Shown here in pieces: positions 25,792 to 34,990 of a DNA stretch of 64,000 nt. The notes below the pieces were generated by a model. That model had not been told where the DNA came from. It searched no databases and was given only the letters and a program-made list of their open reading frames with translations. Source of the stretch: an uncultured Bacteroidales bacterium (GTDB taxonomy: Bacteria; Bacteroidota; Bacteroidia; Bacteroidales; CAIXZF01); assembly GCA_903923925.1 (NCBI GenBank), contig CAIXZF010000035.1:186001-250000 (forward strand), given 5' to 3'. The position numbers and the translations under genes are program-made. Within the stretch, counting starts at the first letter, position 1. Each line of letters begins with the position of its first letter.

Positions 25792-27438
25792 CTATCGTCT
25801 TTTTCCGCTTCCGGAACTTGATCCTGAAGAGGAGGAACCTGAGGATCTTGAACTCCCACTGGATGAATTGCCTGACCTCCCTGAACTACTGCTTCCCGAG
25901 CTATTTGCAGGAGCAGTATAGGTTTGACGGGATTCGCTTCTTTCTGGTGTACTTTGAGCAGGGCTTTCTGAACGACGATCAGTTGGTTGCTGGTAAGTTG
26001 GAGCAGAGTAGCTTTGTTGCCTTTGTTGAGGTCTGCTATAGTTAGGATTAACTCTTTCCTGCCTTGTTTCCTGTTGGGGCATACTTTCTGTTTTTGGACT
26101 TACGTACTCCTGACTTGATTTAGGCTTGGTATAATTAGGGCTTGTATAAGTTTTAGGTTTGCTATAGCGTTGTTCAGGAGCTTGGTTCCCCTGATTTGTA
26201 TTAGGGCGTGTATTCCTCTGATCAGGAGTTGCTTGAGTAGGTGTAGAAGGTTTAATATATCGCTGTGTGCTATTATTTTGCTGTTGGGAAGCATTTGTTT
26301 TTTGCTCCTGGTAGCTTTGCGATTGAACACTCTGATTTTGTTTTGGAGTAAATTGATTTGTTCTCTGGTCTGAAGTGCCAGTTCCATTGTTTTCCTGAAA
26401 AGTAGGTTTCACAACCATTCTTCCGTTATTCATGGATTGTTGTGATTTTGTCTGATCAGTTTTTACAGTGCTTACCTGTTTTGTTCTTTGGTTATCTGAT
26501 ATTTTTTGATCCGAACGACCAGTAAATGCTTTTGTATTATTCCTGTCGATATGCACTGCATCGATATACCTGTCACCAAGGTTCATATCGTTTACAGCTA
26601 CACTTCCCCTGCCATTACTTCTCCCATCGCCCAAACGACCGTTTGAGCCAGAACGAGGATTTCTAGGGCCATTGTAATAAGTATTCGGATCATTGCTGTT
26701 GAAGTAATTATTCCAGTTTCCGGCATAATATCCATCCCAGTAACCCTGATTGTATGCCCAGCCATTACCGCAGCCATATCCGCCCCAACCCCAGTAAGGG
26801 TAGTAAGGATCATAAAAGCCATAACCAGAGTAACCTCCGCCCCAGCCGTAGCCGATTCCAAATCCGCTCCAGAATGGATTCCAACCAAAACTGAAACCTG
26901 AATACATTGGATTCATCCAGTTATAGCCAAGATAAATGCTGGAACCCCAGTAAAAAGGATCATTATCATACCAATATGCATTGGTGTAATAATCGTGGTA
27001 ATAATTGTCGAAATAATTGTGGCTGTGAAATCTGCGCAATCTGGCAGAATAACCATAATCGTAATAATCATCGGAATCGTAACCGTAGTAATTATTAGTT
27101 ACATTGTTGGCTCCATTAGGGTCAGTATATTGCTGATTTGCTGAACTTCCCTGATTGTCATATTGACCATTACCATTATCATAATTACTGGCCTGATTGT
27201 TGCTTTGGCTGTAATTTTGAGAGCTCACCTGACTTTCCTGATAAGTTGGATTTGTAGCAGGAGTATTGTCGTAGGCCTGAGTATTTTGTTGAGCCGGCTG
27301 AGCCGCTGGCATATTATTAGGAACTGGTTTATCTTTTGATGAATAATAAACATCATCATAAACACCTGCCTGATAAGTTGTTGAACAGGCAGTTAGTAAA
27401 AGTACGCTAAGTACGCAAAAGGTGGCAAAGGTTTTCAT
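25792..27438 (-). CDS. Low-complexity Tyr/Gly- and Gln/Asn/Ser-rich lipoprotein
   Basis: A 548-residue protein. I start at the ATG at 27438 because GGAGGG precedes it by seven bases and it opens a lipoprotein signal (MKTFATFCVLSVLLLTAC, lipobox LTAC). The mature part has four zones. The first is Gln/Asn/Ser-rich (about 25-110). An aromatic zone with many Tyr, Gly, Trp and Phe (about 110-245) contains short runs such as GWGGYG and YWDGYYAG. A basic linker contains VNDMNLGDRYIDAV. A long Gln/Asn/Thr/Pro tail ends in a Ser/Gly-rich stretch and GKRR. Similar aromatic-rich lipoproteins occur in Bacteroidota, but I know no established function. Divergent from proS. Confidence 0.8.
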   Translation of the reverse strand: MKTFATFCVLSVLLLTACSTTYQAGVYDDVYYSSKDKPVPNNMPAAQPAQQNTQAYDNTPATNPTYQESQVSSQNYSQSNNQASNYDNGNGQYDNQGSSANQQYTDPNGANNVTNNYYGYDSDDYYDYGYSARLRRFHSHNYFDNYYHDYYTNAYWYDNDPFYWGSSIYLGYNWMNPMYSGFSFGWNPFWSGFGIGYGWGGGYSGYGFYDPYYPYWGWGGYGCGNGWAYNQGYWDGYYAGNWNNYFNSNDPNTYYNGPRNPRSGSNGRLGDGRSNGRGSVAVNDMNLGDRYIDAVHIDRNNTKAFTGRSDQKISDNQRTKQVSTVKTDQTKSQQSMNNGRMVVKPTFQENNGTGTSDQRTNQFTPKQNQSVQSQSYQEQKTNASQQQNNSTQRYIKPSTPTQATPDQRNTRPNTNQGNQAPEQRYSKPKTYTSPNYTKPKSSQEYVSPKTESMPQQETRQERVNPNYSRPQQRQQSYSAPTYQQPTDRRSESPAQSTPERSESRQTYTAPANSSGSSSSGRSGNSSSGSSRSSGSSSSGSSSGSGKRR

Positions 27439-27504
27439 GGCTAATCCCTCCATGGGTTTGATTATCTCGTAAGTGCTAATAAATGCTGACATCATTAAAA
27501 TTCT

Positions 27505-27512
27505 TAATTTTG
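27505..27512 (+). promoter_or_regulatory. Probable -7 element for proS
   Basis: TAATTTTG followed by C matches the phylum -7 consensus, 44 bases before the proS ATG in the 118-base divergent region. The -33 element is not obvious. Confidence 0.45.
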
Positions 27513-27556
27513 CAGCCTTGAAAGATAAATTGCAAATATTATACCACACTTAGAAA

Positions 27557-29032
27557 ATGGCTAAAAATTTTACGACGAGAGAAGATAATTATTCTCAATG
27601 GTACAATGACCTTGTGATAAAGGCCGACCTGGCTGAGAATTCGGCAGTGAGAGGGTGTATGGTTATTAAACCATATGGTTATGCAATATGGGAAAAAATG
27701 CAGGCAGCCCTTGATAAGATGTTTAAAGATACTGGTCATTCTAATGCTTATTTCCCATTATTTATTCCAAAATCTTTTTTTAGCCGTGAAGCCAGTCATG
27801 TAGAAGGTTTTGCCAAGGAATGTGCAGTAGTAACGCATTATCGGCTGAAAGCCAGCCCTGATGGTAAGGGAGTTGTGGTTGATGAAGATGCGAAACTGGA
27901 AGAAGAATTAATTGTTCGTCCTACTTCTGAAACAATTATCTGGGATACCTATAGAAACTGGATACAGTCGTACAGGGATTTACCAATTCTTGTTAACCAA
28001 TGGGCCAATGTTGTTCGTTGGGAAATGCGTACCCGTTTATTCCTGCGGACTGCCGAATTTCTGTGGCAGGAAGGACATACAGCTCATGCAACAAGCGAGG
28101 AAGCAATCGCTGAAACACAACAGATGCTTGAGGTTTATGCAACTTTTGCTGAAGAATTCATGGCAATGCCGGTTCTGAAAGGCTTTAAATCACCAAATGA
28201 ACGTTTTGCCGGTGCAATTGAGACTTATTGTATCGAAGCTTTAATGCAAGATGGGAAAGCACTTCAGGCAGGAACTTCTCATTTTCTCGGACAGAATTTT
28301 GCCAAGGCTTTCGACGTAAAGTTCCTAAGCAAAGAAAATAAGCTTGATTATGTATGGGCCACTTCATGGGGTGTTTCAACTCGTTTGATGGGTGCACTTG
28401 TTATGGCTCACAGTGATGATAATGGATTGGTATTACCTCCGAAACTAGCTCCATTTCAGGTTGTTATTGTGCCAATATATAAAAAGGATGAGGATAAAAT
28501 CAGAATCACTGAAAAAGCGCTGGAAATAAAAAAAGCATTGATTTCAAAAGGGATTTCAGTAAAATTTGATGATCGTGAATCATATACACCTGGTTACAAA
28601 TTCAATGAACATGAGTTTCGTGGAGTTCCTGTTCGTTTGGCTCTAGGTCCACGTGATCTGGAAAATGGCACTGTTGAAGTTGCACGTCGAGACACTATGG
28701 AAAAAGAAGTTCTTCAGATTCAGGATATTGAGAATAAAATTCAACATCTGCTTGATCAGATTCAGGATAATTTATATCAGAAAGCCTTGACTTTCAGAGA
28801 TAACAGTACGCATTATGTTGATACCTGGGAAGAATTCGTTAAAACGCTTGATGAAAAAGCCGGGTTTATTTATGCTCACTGGGATGGCACAGCAGAAACC
28901 GAGCAAAAAATAAAGGAAGAAACAAAAGCTACAATCCGTTTAATACCATTAATTGAGAAGAAAGAAGATGGAAAATGCATTTATACAGGAAAACCATCTA
29001 CACAGCGGGTTGTTTTTGCCAGATCATATTAA
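27557..29032 (+). CDS. proS: Proline--tRNA ligase (short, archaeal/eukaryal type)
   Basis: ProRS charges tRNA-Pro. At 491 residues this is the short ProS type 3 without the INS editing insertion found in E. coli ProRS. Class II motifs are visible: [16 protein letters not shown] (ATP/proline site), [20 protein letters not shown] (motif 2 area) and a motif 3 region near [18 protein letters not shown]. The anticodon-binding domain (about 285-400) and a C-terminal zinc-like domain follow. It starts a two-gene transcript with mazG, 9 bases downstream. Confidence 0.98.
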   Translation: MAKNFTTREDNYSQWYNDLVIKADLAENSAVRGCMVIKPYGYAIWEKMQAALDKMFKDTGHSNAYFPLFIPKSFFSREASHVEGFAKECAVVTHYRLKASPDGKGVVVDEDAKLEEELIVRPTSETIIWDTYRNWIQSYRDLPILVNQWANVVRWEMRTRLFLRTAEFLWQEGHTAHATSEEAIAETQQMLEVYATFAEEFMAMPVLKGFKSPNERFAGAIETYCIEALMQDGKALQAGTSHFLGQNFAKAFDVKFLSKENKLDYVWATSWGVSTRLMGALVMAHSDDNGLVLPPKLAPFQVVIVPIYKKDEDKIRITEKALEIKKALISKGISVKFDDRESYTPGYKFNEHEFRGVPVRLALGPRDLENGTVEVARRDTMEKEVLQIQDIENKIQHLLDQIQDNLYQKALTFRDNSTHYVDTWEEFVKTLDEKAGFIYAHWDGTAETEQKIKEETKATIRLIPLIEKKEDGKCIYTGKPSTQRVVFARSY

Positions 29033-29041
29033 AATTAAAGG

Positions 29042-29899
29042 ATGAAAGAATCTAGTTGCGAGGCCTTTAGCAGGCTTCTGGAAATAATGGATGAATTAAG
29101 AGCGGGTTGTCCCTGGGATAAAAAACAAACTTTTGAATCACTTCGGTATCTGACTATAGAAGAAACCTATGAATTGAGCGATTCAATTCTCGAGAAGGAT
29201 ATTCAAGGAATGAAGGGAGAACTCGGTGATTTGATGCTTCATCTTGTTTTCTATGCAAAAATTGCTGCCGAACAAGGTGCTTTTGATATTGCTGATGTTT
29301 TGAATGGAATTTCTGACAAGCTGGTTTCAAGGCATCCTCATATTTATGGAGAAGTTGTAGCAAATGATGCTCAAACTGTAAAAGAGAACTGGGAGAAAAT
29401 TAAACTTAATGAAGGAAAGCGTAGTGTTTTGCAAGGCGTACCGCCATCTTTACCTGCTATTGTTAAGGCCTACCGTATTCAGGAAAAAGCCAGAGGAGTT
29501 GGTTTCGATTGGGAAGAACCCCATCAGGTTTACGACAAAGTCCTTGAAGAATTAAATGAGTTATCTGAGTTAACAGATCAGATTCCGCATAGTTCCAAAG
29601 AAACCGGACTAGGGAGCAACAATAAAGGAATTCAACACATCGATCCTGATGAAATTGCGCCTGAACTGCATTCCAGAATTGAGGATGAATTTGGTGATCT
29701 GCTTTTTGCTTTAGTAAACTATGCACGTTTCATTGGCGTAAATCCTGAAGATGCTCTGGAAAGGACAAATAAAAAGTTTATCAGAAGGTTTCAATACCTT
29801 GAAAATAAAGCTTCTGCAAATGGTCGTGCATTAAAAGATATGACCCTGGCTGAAATGGATGTTTTTTGGGATGAAGCGAAACACAAGGAGGCTTTGTAA
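29042..29899 (+). CDS. mazG: Nucleoside triphosphate pyrophosphohydrolase MazG
   Basis: MazG hydrolyses (d)NTPs to monophosphates, removing damaged nucleotides. The 285-residue protein has two MazG-type helical domains. The first is complete, with LRAGCPWDKKQTFESL, TIEETYEL and KGELGDLMLHLVFYA providing the acidic metal-binding residues. The second contains RIEDEFGDLLFALVNYAR. Length is slightly over E. coli MazG because of a linker around residues 180-205. It lies 9 bases after proS on the same transcript and ends at a bidirectional terminator shared with the peroxiredoxin gene. Confidence 0.96.
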   Translation: MKESSCEAFSRLLEIMDELRAGCPWDKKQTFESLRYLTIEETYELSDSILEKDIQGMKGELGDLMLHLVFYAKIAAEQGAFDIADVLNGISDKLVSRHPHIYGEVVANDAQTVKENWEKIKLNEGKRSVLQGVPPSLPAIVKAYRIQEKARGVGFDWEEPHQVYDKVLEELNELSELTDQIPHSSKETGLGSNNKGIQHIDPDEIAPELHSRIEDEFGDLLFALVNYARFIGVNPEDALERTNKKFIRRFQYLENKASANGRALKDMTLAEMDVFWDEAKHKEAL

Positions 29900-29913
29900 G
29901 GAGATCTCAATGC

Positions 29914-29951
29914 AAAAAAAAAGCGACCTTTATAAGAGTCGCTTTTTTTTG
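29914..29951. terminator. Bidirectional terminator between mazG and the peroxiredoxin gene
   Basis: AAAAAAAGCGAC (ending 29927) pairs with GTCGCTTTTTTT (from 29938) around a ten-base loop, with A and T tracts on either side. The stem works in both directions, which fits the two converging genes. Confidence 0.88.
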
Positions 29952-29963
29952 ATTTTTTTTAAA

Positions 29964-30596
29964 TTACTTTTCAGAAAGATAACTTGCAACGCCTTCAGCA
30001 GTTGCAGTCATTGCTTTGTCGCCTTTGTGCCAGTTTGCCGGGCAAACTTCACCAAACTCTTCAAAATGCTGTAAGGCATCAACCATGCGGATAGCCTCAT
30101 CAACACTGCGGCCTAATGGAAGGTCATTTACGATCTGGTGACGTACAATACCTTGTTTGTCGATAAGGAACAAACCTCTGAATGCAACAGGACCACCTTT
30201 AAAAATCATTTCACCATCTTCGTTGTAATCCCAGTCACCAGCAAGTACATCGAAATTTGCGGAAATAGTCTTGGTTAAATCCGCAACAAGTGGGAATTTA
30301 ACACCTTTAATACCACCATGGTTTACTTCTGTGTTGAGCCATGCCCAATGAGAAAATTTTGAGTCAATTGAGCAACCAACAACTGCAACATTGCGTTTTT
30401 CAAATTCTTCAATTTTTTCCTGGAAGGCAATGATCTCGGTAGGACAAACAAATGTGAAATCCAAGGGATAAAAGAAGAATACAACATGTTTCTTTCCGAT
30501 GAATTGATCTAATGAGTAATTTTCAACAAACTCACCTCCGTTAATAACTGCATCGGCGGTGAAATGAGGAGCTTTTTTACCAACTAAAACTGACAT
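29964..30596 (-). CDS. Typical 2-Cys peroxiredoxin (AhpC/Prx1 family)
   Basis: A 210-residue thiol peroxidase reducing hydrogen peroxide and organic hydroperoxides. The peroxidatic Cys51 is in FTFVCPTEI and the resolving Cys185 in GEVCPANWHKG, both in the standard setting, with Thr48 in the active site. The C-terminal tail continues past the resolving Cys (ending VASYLSEK), a feature linked to sensitivity to overoxidation. The electron donor is not evident, as no ahpF is adjacent. It is monocistronic with a long leader of about 70 bases that contains inverted repeats. Confidence 0.96.
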   Translation of the reverse strand: MSVLVGKKAPHFTADAVINGGEFVENYSLDQFIGKKHVVFFFYPLDFTFVCPTEIIAFQEKIEEFEKRNVAVVGCSIDSKFSHWAWLNTEVNHGGIKGVKFPLVADLTKTISANFDVLAGDWDYNEDGEMIFKGGPVAFRGLFLIDKQGIVRHQIVNDLPLGRSVDEAIRMVDALQHFEEFGEVCPANWHKGDKAMTATAEGVASYLSEK

Positions 30597-30641
30597 AATA
30601 ATTAAATATTTAATGGTTAAAACATTGATTTAGTAATTGTT

Positions 30642-30685
30642 ATAGGGGATAACCACCTATTAGGTAATCAGATGCAAAATTACCT
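30642..30685. repeat. Overlapping inverted repeats in the peroxiredoxin leader
   Basis: Three short inverted repeats overlap. ATAGG (30642-30646) pairs with CCTAT (30656-30660). ACCTA pairs with TAGGT across one base (30655-30665). AGGTAAT (30662-30668) pairs with ATTACCT (30679-30685). The last overlaps the promoter -7 element. The cluster may be a repressor or activator site; it does not match the OxyR spacing. Confidence 0.45.
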
Positions 30686-30705
30686 GATTTCTGGAAAGTA
30701 AACAA
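30675..30705 (-). promoter_or_regulatory. Promoter of the peroxiredoxin gene
   Basis: On the minus strand TTG (30703-30705) is followed after 20 bases by TAATTTTG (30675-30682). This predicts a transcript start near 30668 and a leader of about 70 bases. Confidence 0.65.
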
Positions 30706-30774
30706 GAGGAAAACTATTTTGTTTAGAGAAATTTAATAAAAAATTAACAAGAATTGGGTACAAATATGCTGAAC

Positions 30775-32268
30775 CTATTTCAAAACTGCATTGAAATCAA
30801 CAAGAATAGGTTTGTTTTCCAGAAAATCATACAATGTAAGTTTTCTCAGATCGTAGTAATTTTTCCAGTAGGAGCGTAGTGCAGAAATGAATCCTAATTG
30901 TGATTCATCGGTTTCTGTCTGAGCAATATTCAGATCAGTAATATCTATTTTACCGATAAGGTAGCGCTGCTTAGTAACAAAATACCTTTTCTGGGCAACT
31001 GTATCAGCTTTGGAAGCTATATTAAGCTGATTTTTCTGCATGTTGAATTGCATTACTTTGAGATAAACCTCCTGTTCGAAATCGATTTGCTGCTGCTCAA
31101 CACTTGTGCGAACCAACTCACTATTAGATTGTGCCATTTTTATTTTCCCATGGGCAAGTCCCCAGTCGAGAATTGGAATAGAAATGCCGAATGAAATCAG
31201 TTGCTCTTTCTCAGGGTTTCTATAAGACTGTTTCAGCTCCGATGCACTTTGAGTGAGTCCATATTCAGCATATAGATTTGCATTAAACCGATTAGCAAGT
31301 TTTGCCAGCTGAATCTGGCTGGCAGCTTCAAACAATTGTCGTTGAAATCCAAAAATTGCAGATCTGTTACTTTTTGCTTCAGCAATTGCTTTCTGAACTT
31401 CAATTTTGAGATTGATGCCTGCTCCCGGAGGGATAAGCGCTAATTCTTCCTTTTCATCAATGCGTAAAAATGACTTAAGCCGGAAGTTGTTATTCTCCAA
31501 CTCAAGTTCAGCAGTTTCAACCCCGGCGTTAGATTTGAGATAGCTAAGTTCCAACTGAAGAAGTTCGTTTTCTGCAATACGTCCGAGATTATACCGGCCC
31601 TGTGCTATTTTGTATAATGTGTCATAGTTTGCCTGATTGATTCTTGCAATTTTTAGTGACAATTGAGCTTGCAGGAGGTCGAAAAAGAAGTTAGTGGCAT
31701 TGATATTGATCTGTTCAATATCTTCTAAATATTTTCGCCTTGCTTCTTCGTATTTAAGTGGTTCTATTTTATTATCCCATTTGTAAGGGTTATAGGCGAG
31801 TAATGGCTGAGTGAAGCCAATGGTTACCGGATTAGAAAGGTAAGATGAAATTGTTGTACTATCAGAAAAATTGTCAACTCTGTCAAGCCCTGATTTAAGA
31901 TATAATTGCCCCCCGGTTGCTCCAACGGTTTTGGAAAGGGACATTTCTACACCGTAGTTTGCAACGCTCTGTTTAAGAAAAATATCTTTGCCTTCATTCG
32001 TAGTATATTTAATAATAGACCGACTAAGGCTAGGCAGGATAGTATTTAATTTCAACATCGGGTAATACTGTGTCCTGAACGTACGATATTCCCAAAAACT
32101 GGCCCGGAAGCGATGCTTAGCTGCAATTGCATCCCTCGATTGACTTTCAGCTAACTGAATCATTGCATCAAGAGTTATTTTGCGCTGCGCAGACAGTTGA
32201 CCTGAATAAAATAGAAGAGCAGCTATAAAACAGAGCACAAGCAAAGTTGGTTGTCGCAGGTTCAGCAT
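30775..32268 (-). CDS. TolC family outer membrane efflux protein
   Basis: A 497-residue outer membrane channel subunit of the TolC/OEP family. A signal peptide (about 1-27, cut near LSAQ) is followed by two OEP repeats of long alpha-helical hairpins. Examples are EDIEQININATNFFFDLLQAQ in shortened form (NATNFFFDLL) and the matching second half IDFEQEVYLKVMQF. It is the last gene of an adaptor-permease-TolC set, 12 bases after the permease gene, and should complete the envelope-spanning export path. Confidence 0.92.
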   Translation of the reverse strand: MLNLRQPTLLVLCFIAALLFYSGQLSAQRKITLDAMIQLAESQSRDAIAAKHRFRASFWEYRTFRTQYYPMLKLNTILPSLSRSIIKYTTNEGKDIFLKQSVANYGVEMSLSKTVGATGGQLYLKSGLDRVDNFSDSTTISSYLSNPVTIGFTQPLLAYNPYKWDNKIEPLKYEEARRKYLEDIEQININATNFFFDLLQAQLSLKIARINQANYDTLYKIAQGRYNLGRIAENELLQLELSYLKSNAGVETAELELENNNFRLKSFLRIDEKEELALIPPGAGINLKIEVQKAIAEAKSNRSAIFGFQRQLFEAASQIQLAKLANRFNANLYAEYGLTQSASELKQSYRNPEKEQLISFGISIPILDWGLAHGKIKMAQSNSELVRTSVEQQQIDFEQEVYLKVMQFNMQKNQLNIASKADTVAQKRYFVTKQRYLIGKIDITDLNIAQTETDESQLGFISALRSYWKNYYDLRKLTLYDFLENKPILVDFNAVLK

Positions 32269-32280
32269 AGATTCAATTTA

Positions 32281-33639
32281 TTATTCATAACGTAATGACA
32301 CTACGGGATCAGCAGCAGATGCAATTTTGGCCGGCATGAATCCAAAGCTTATTCCAACTGTTGCCGCAACGCCAAAGGAAACAATGATTGAAATTGCTGA
32401 AACGATAGTTAGAATTCCTGTTAACTGTGTAATTAGCTGAGACAAAATAATTCCGAGAATAATCCCTGTAATTCCGCCCGATAAACTGATAATGGTTGCT
32501 TCCATCAGAAACTGGACAACAATGTCTTGCCGGGTAGCACCTATTGCCATACGAATGCCTATCTCTTTGGTTCTTTCCATTACTGAGGCGAGCATAATAT
32601 TCATAATGCCAATTCCTCCAACTAATAAAGAGATGCCAGCAATTACCCCTAAGACAATATTGAAAATATCTTTAGTTCGTTGCTCCTGTTTCAATAATTG
32701 CTCAGGAACTTTAATCTCAAAATCCTCAACGCCGCTATGTCTGCGCATAACCATACGCTTAAGTAATTGAGTAGTAGCATTCATCTGAGAACTCTCTTTT
32801 ACCTGGATAATTATTTTGTCAAGCTCATTTTTGTTATCAGCTCCTCCTTCACCAGAACTAGAAACTTCTGCATCTCCCATATCGGAATCTTCACCATTTG
32901 ACAGCTGATCAGAAGTAATTAGTGCACGATTTTTAAACCTCAGCAGGAGAGTTTGAATAGGGGCATATATCATATTATTGTAATCGCTAATATCTAGATT
33001 TTCAGTAGCATTTTTTGTAACATTTCTATTCTCGAGCACTCCGATTACCATCAGCCAGATATTTCCACATTTAATATACTGACCTATCGGATCTTGTTGT
33101 TTGAAGAATTTTGTTTTTACAATGGGGCCAATAATACAAACAGATTTCCCCATCTCCATCTGTTCAGTATTAAACATCAGGCCTTTACTGAGTTTAAGAT
33201 TAAATACTTCAAAAAAATCGGGTGTAATACCACTTAATTTGGCAGGACTTCTTACACCATCTTTGATAATATGGGTATCATAATCGACTTCAGGACTAAC
33301 TTTTGAAACAGATGGAATTATTTTTTTAATGGATTCAGCATCTTTCAGGGTCAATCCGGGAGAATATTTATCTTTAATCGTGGATTCTTTATCCTGGGAA
33401 TCCTGGCTGGAACCAGTCTTTTTATCTTCGTTTTTAATTTTTGGTTTTAAAATGATATTATTTACTCCTACAAGTTTTATCTGATCAAGTATTTCCTTCT
33501 TCGCGCCGCTTCCAATTGCCATCATAGAAATAACCGCAGCCACGCCAAAGATAATTCCAAGAGCAGTGAGCATTGAGCGAAACTTATTAAGTATAACCGC
33601 TTCAACTGAAATATTAAACGTGTATAGATACCGTTTCAA
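32281..33639 (-). CDS. MacB-type ABC transporter permease (FtsX-like)
   Basis: A 452-residue protein with the MacB/FtsX topology. One N-terminal helix (about 18-45, TALGIIFGVAAVISMMAIGS) is followed by a periplasmic MacB_PCD domain of about 260 residues and three C-terminal helices (from LGVIAGISLLVGGIGIMNI). The coupling-helix motif RTKEIGIRMAIGATRQDI is clear. Unlike E. coli MacB it has no fused ATPase domain, and no separate ATPase gene lies in the operon. The stop-start overlap with the adaptor gene is 4 bases. Likely exports a peptide, lipid or drug with the adjacent adaptor and TolC. Confidence 0.93.
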   Translation of the reverse strand: MKRYLYTFNISVEAVILNKFRSMLTALGIIFGVAAVISMMAIGSGAKKEILDQIKLVGVNNIILKPKIKNEDKKTGSSQDSQDKESTIKDKYSPGLTLKDAESIKKIIPSVSKVSPEVDYDTHIIKDGVRSPAKLSGITPDFFEVFNLKLSKGLMFNTEQMEMGKSVCIIGPIVKTKFFKQQDPIGQYIKCGNIWLMVIGVLENRNVTKNATENLDISDYNNMIYAPIQTLLLRFKNRALITSDQLSNGEDSDMGDAEVSSSGEGGADNKNELDKIIIQVKESSQMNATTQLLKRMVMRRHSGVEDFEIKVPEQLLKQEQRTKDIFNIVLGVIAGISLLVGGIGIMNIMLASVMERTKEIGIRMAIGATRQDIVVQFLMEATIISLSGGITGIILGIILSQLITQLTGILTIVSAISIIVSFGVAATVGISFGFMPAKIASAADPVVSLRYE

Positions 33640-34904
33640 GATTTTTTCTTTTTTTCCAGTTTCACGACCTTCAGATTTTCAGGTTTATCCGGAATATTCA
33701 AAAGCACATCTTCATCAACCAAAATACCTTCTTTTATTATTATCTCATTCTCATTACTCTGACCTACCTCAACCTCCTGTTTTGTTATTGTATTTCCGTT
33801 CTTCTTAAAAACGAATGTTAAACTGTCATCGTTATGAATACATTCGATTGGTAAAAAAATAACATTTTTAACGATGGAAGTGATGATTGCATTTTTTGTA
33901 GTCATAGATGGTCTTAGAATACTATCGAATTCTTTTACTTTAATTTTTACCTCAAATACTTTTGCATTGGAATTTCGCATCTGCTCTCCAATATTTGCCA
34001 CTTCCGTTACAGTTCCGGTAAATTTCTTTTCAGGGAAAGCATCAATGCCAACTTCAACCAATTGACCGATTTTAATTTTACTGATATCTATCTCATTAAT
34101 ATACGTTTTAGAAATCATTTCAGTAAGATCGGGAAGCGTGGCAACAGTATTATCCCATGCACTCAGCGTTGAACCGACACCTTGCTTGGCACCATCCCAA
34201 TTTCGACGATAGATTACCATGCCCCGCTTCGGTGCTTTCACTGTAAATTCTTCTACAACCTCGTTCATGTCGTCGAACTGTCGTTGAGCTTGCTGCAGAG
34301 AAGCTGATACTTCCTGCATATTCGCCATGGCTTTTTCGAGCTTTAGTTTGTAATTTTTCTGCGCCTGTGAATAATTTCTTTCCTGTTTCTCCATGTCCAT
34401 CGTTACTTGCCTGATGGTAGCTGGTGGTTCATATTTTGATTGTTCAAGAGTTATTTTAGCCTCCTGCATGGAATAGTTCATATTTACCAACTCATCCCTG
34501 GCGTTTCGTAATTCGAGCGAAGTATCAAGTTTCGTTTTGGTAAATTGAGTTTCAAGTTTCTCCAGATTCGTTTGAAGGTCTTTCAGTCGGCTGCTTATTT
34601 CAGTCCTGTCCAGCCCGGCAACTACAGAGCCGGAATCAACAACAGTTCCTTCCGGAACAATATTCTCAATCTTTACCTGCCAGATTCCAATCCTGCGAAG
34701 CCCTGCCGGCCCATAGATTTTTTCCGAACTTTTTGCTTCGAGTTCTCCAGTTGTTGTTACGGATATTTTGAAATCGCCTTTTTTGACTTTTGCGCTGAGA
34801 GTTTCTTCATTGCTACTCCAGAACTTTCCAATAAACCAGAATAGTAAAACCAATCCCAGTATTATAGCTGCCGGGATCAGGAAACGTTTGTTTTTTATAA
34901 ACAT
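33636..34904 (-). CDS. Periplasmic adaptor subunit (MacA/HlyD family)
   Basis: A 422-residue membrane fusion protein. An N-terminal anchor (about 10-28) leads to a split lipoyl/barrel-sandwich domain (TTTGELEAKS and FTVKAPKRGMVIY). A coiled-coil hairpin of about 130 residues (NLEKLETQF to LQQAQRQFDDM) lies between the two lipoyl halves. Beta-barrel (EVGIDAFPEKKFTGTV) and membrane-proximal domains follow. It would link the MacB-like permease to TolC. First gene of the set, 86 bases after moxR on the same strand. Confidence 0.93.
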   Translation of the reverse strand: MFIKNKRFLIPAAIILGLVLLFWFIGKFWSSNEETLSAKVKKGDFKISVTTTGELEAKSSEKIYGPAGLRRIGIWQVKIENIVPEGTVVDSGSVVAGLDRTEISSRLKDLQTNLEKLETQFTKTKLDTSLELRNARDELVNMNYSMQEAKITLEQSKYEPPATIRQVTMDMEKQERNYSQAQKNYKLKLEKAMANMQEVSASLQQAQRQFDDMNEVVEEFTVKAPKRGMVIYRRNWDGAKQGVGSTLSAWDNTVATLPDLTEMISKTYINEIDISKIKIGQLVEVGIDAFPEKKFTGTVTEVANIGEQMRNSNAKVFEVKIKVKEFDSILRPSMTTKNAIITSIVKNVIFLPIECIHNDDSLTFVFKKNGNTITKQEVEVGQSNENEIIIKEGILVDEDVLLNIPDKPENLKVVKLEKKKKS

Positions 34905-34990
34905 AGTAGGACTGTTAATCGTCTATGATGGCTACTGAACTTGCAGAGATGGAACTCCTGAATAAAGGGTAAAACGAAAAATATATGAGA

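Noticed and set aside
25792-26200. Short repeats of Ser/Gly and Gln codons as a possible CRISPR or satellite array
   Set aside because: The repeats are irregular and coding, with no constant repeat-spacer length.
26598-26888. Minus-strand frame in another register inside the aromatic-rich lipoprotein gene
   Set aside because: Low-complexity coding DNA keeps several frames open; the lipoprotein frame has the signal peptide, lipobox and ribosome site.
30642-30660. OxyR-type operator before the peroxiredoxin gene
   Set aside because: ATAG and CTAT are present but 11 bases apart instead of 7, and no second half-site is found at the right distance.
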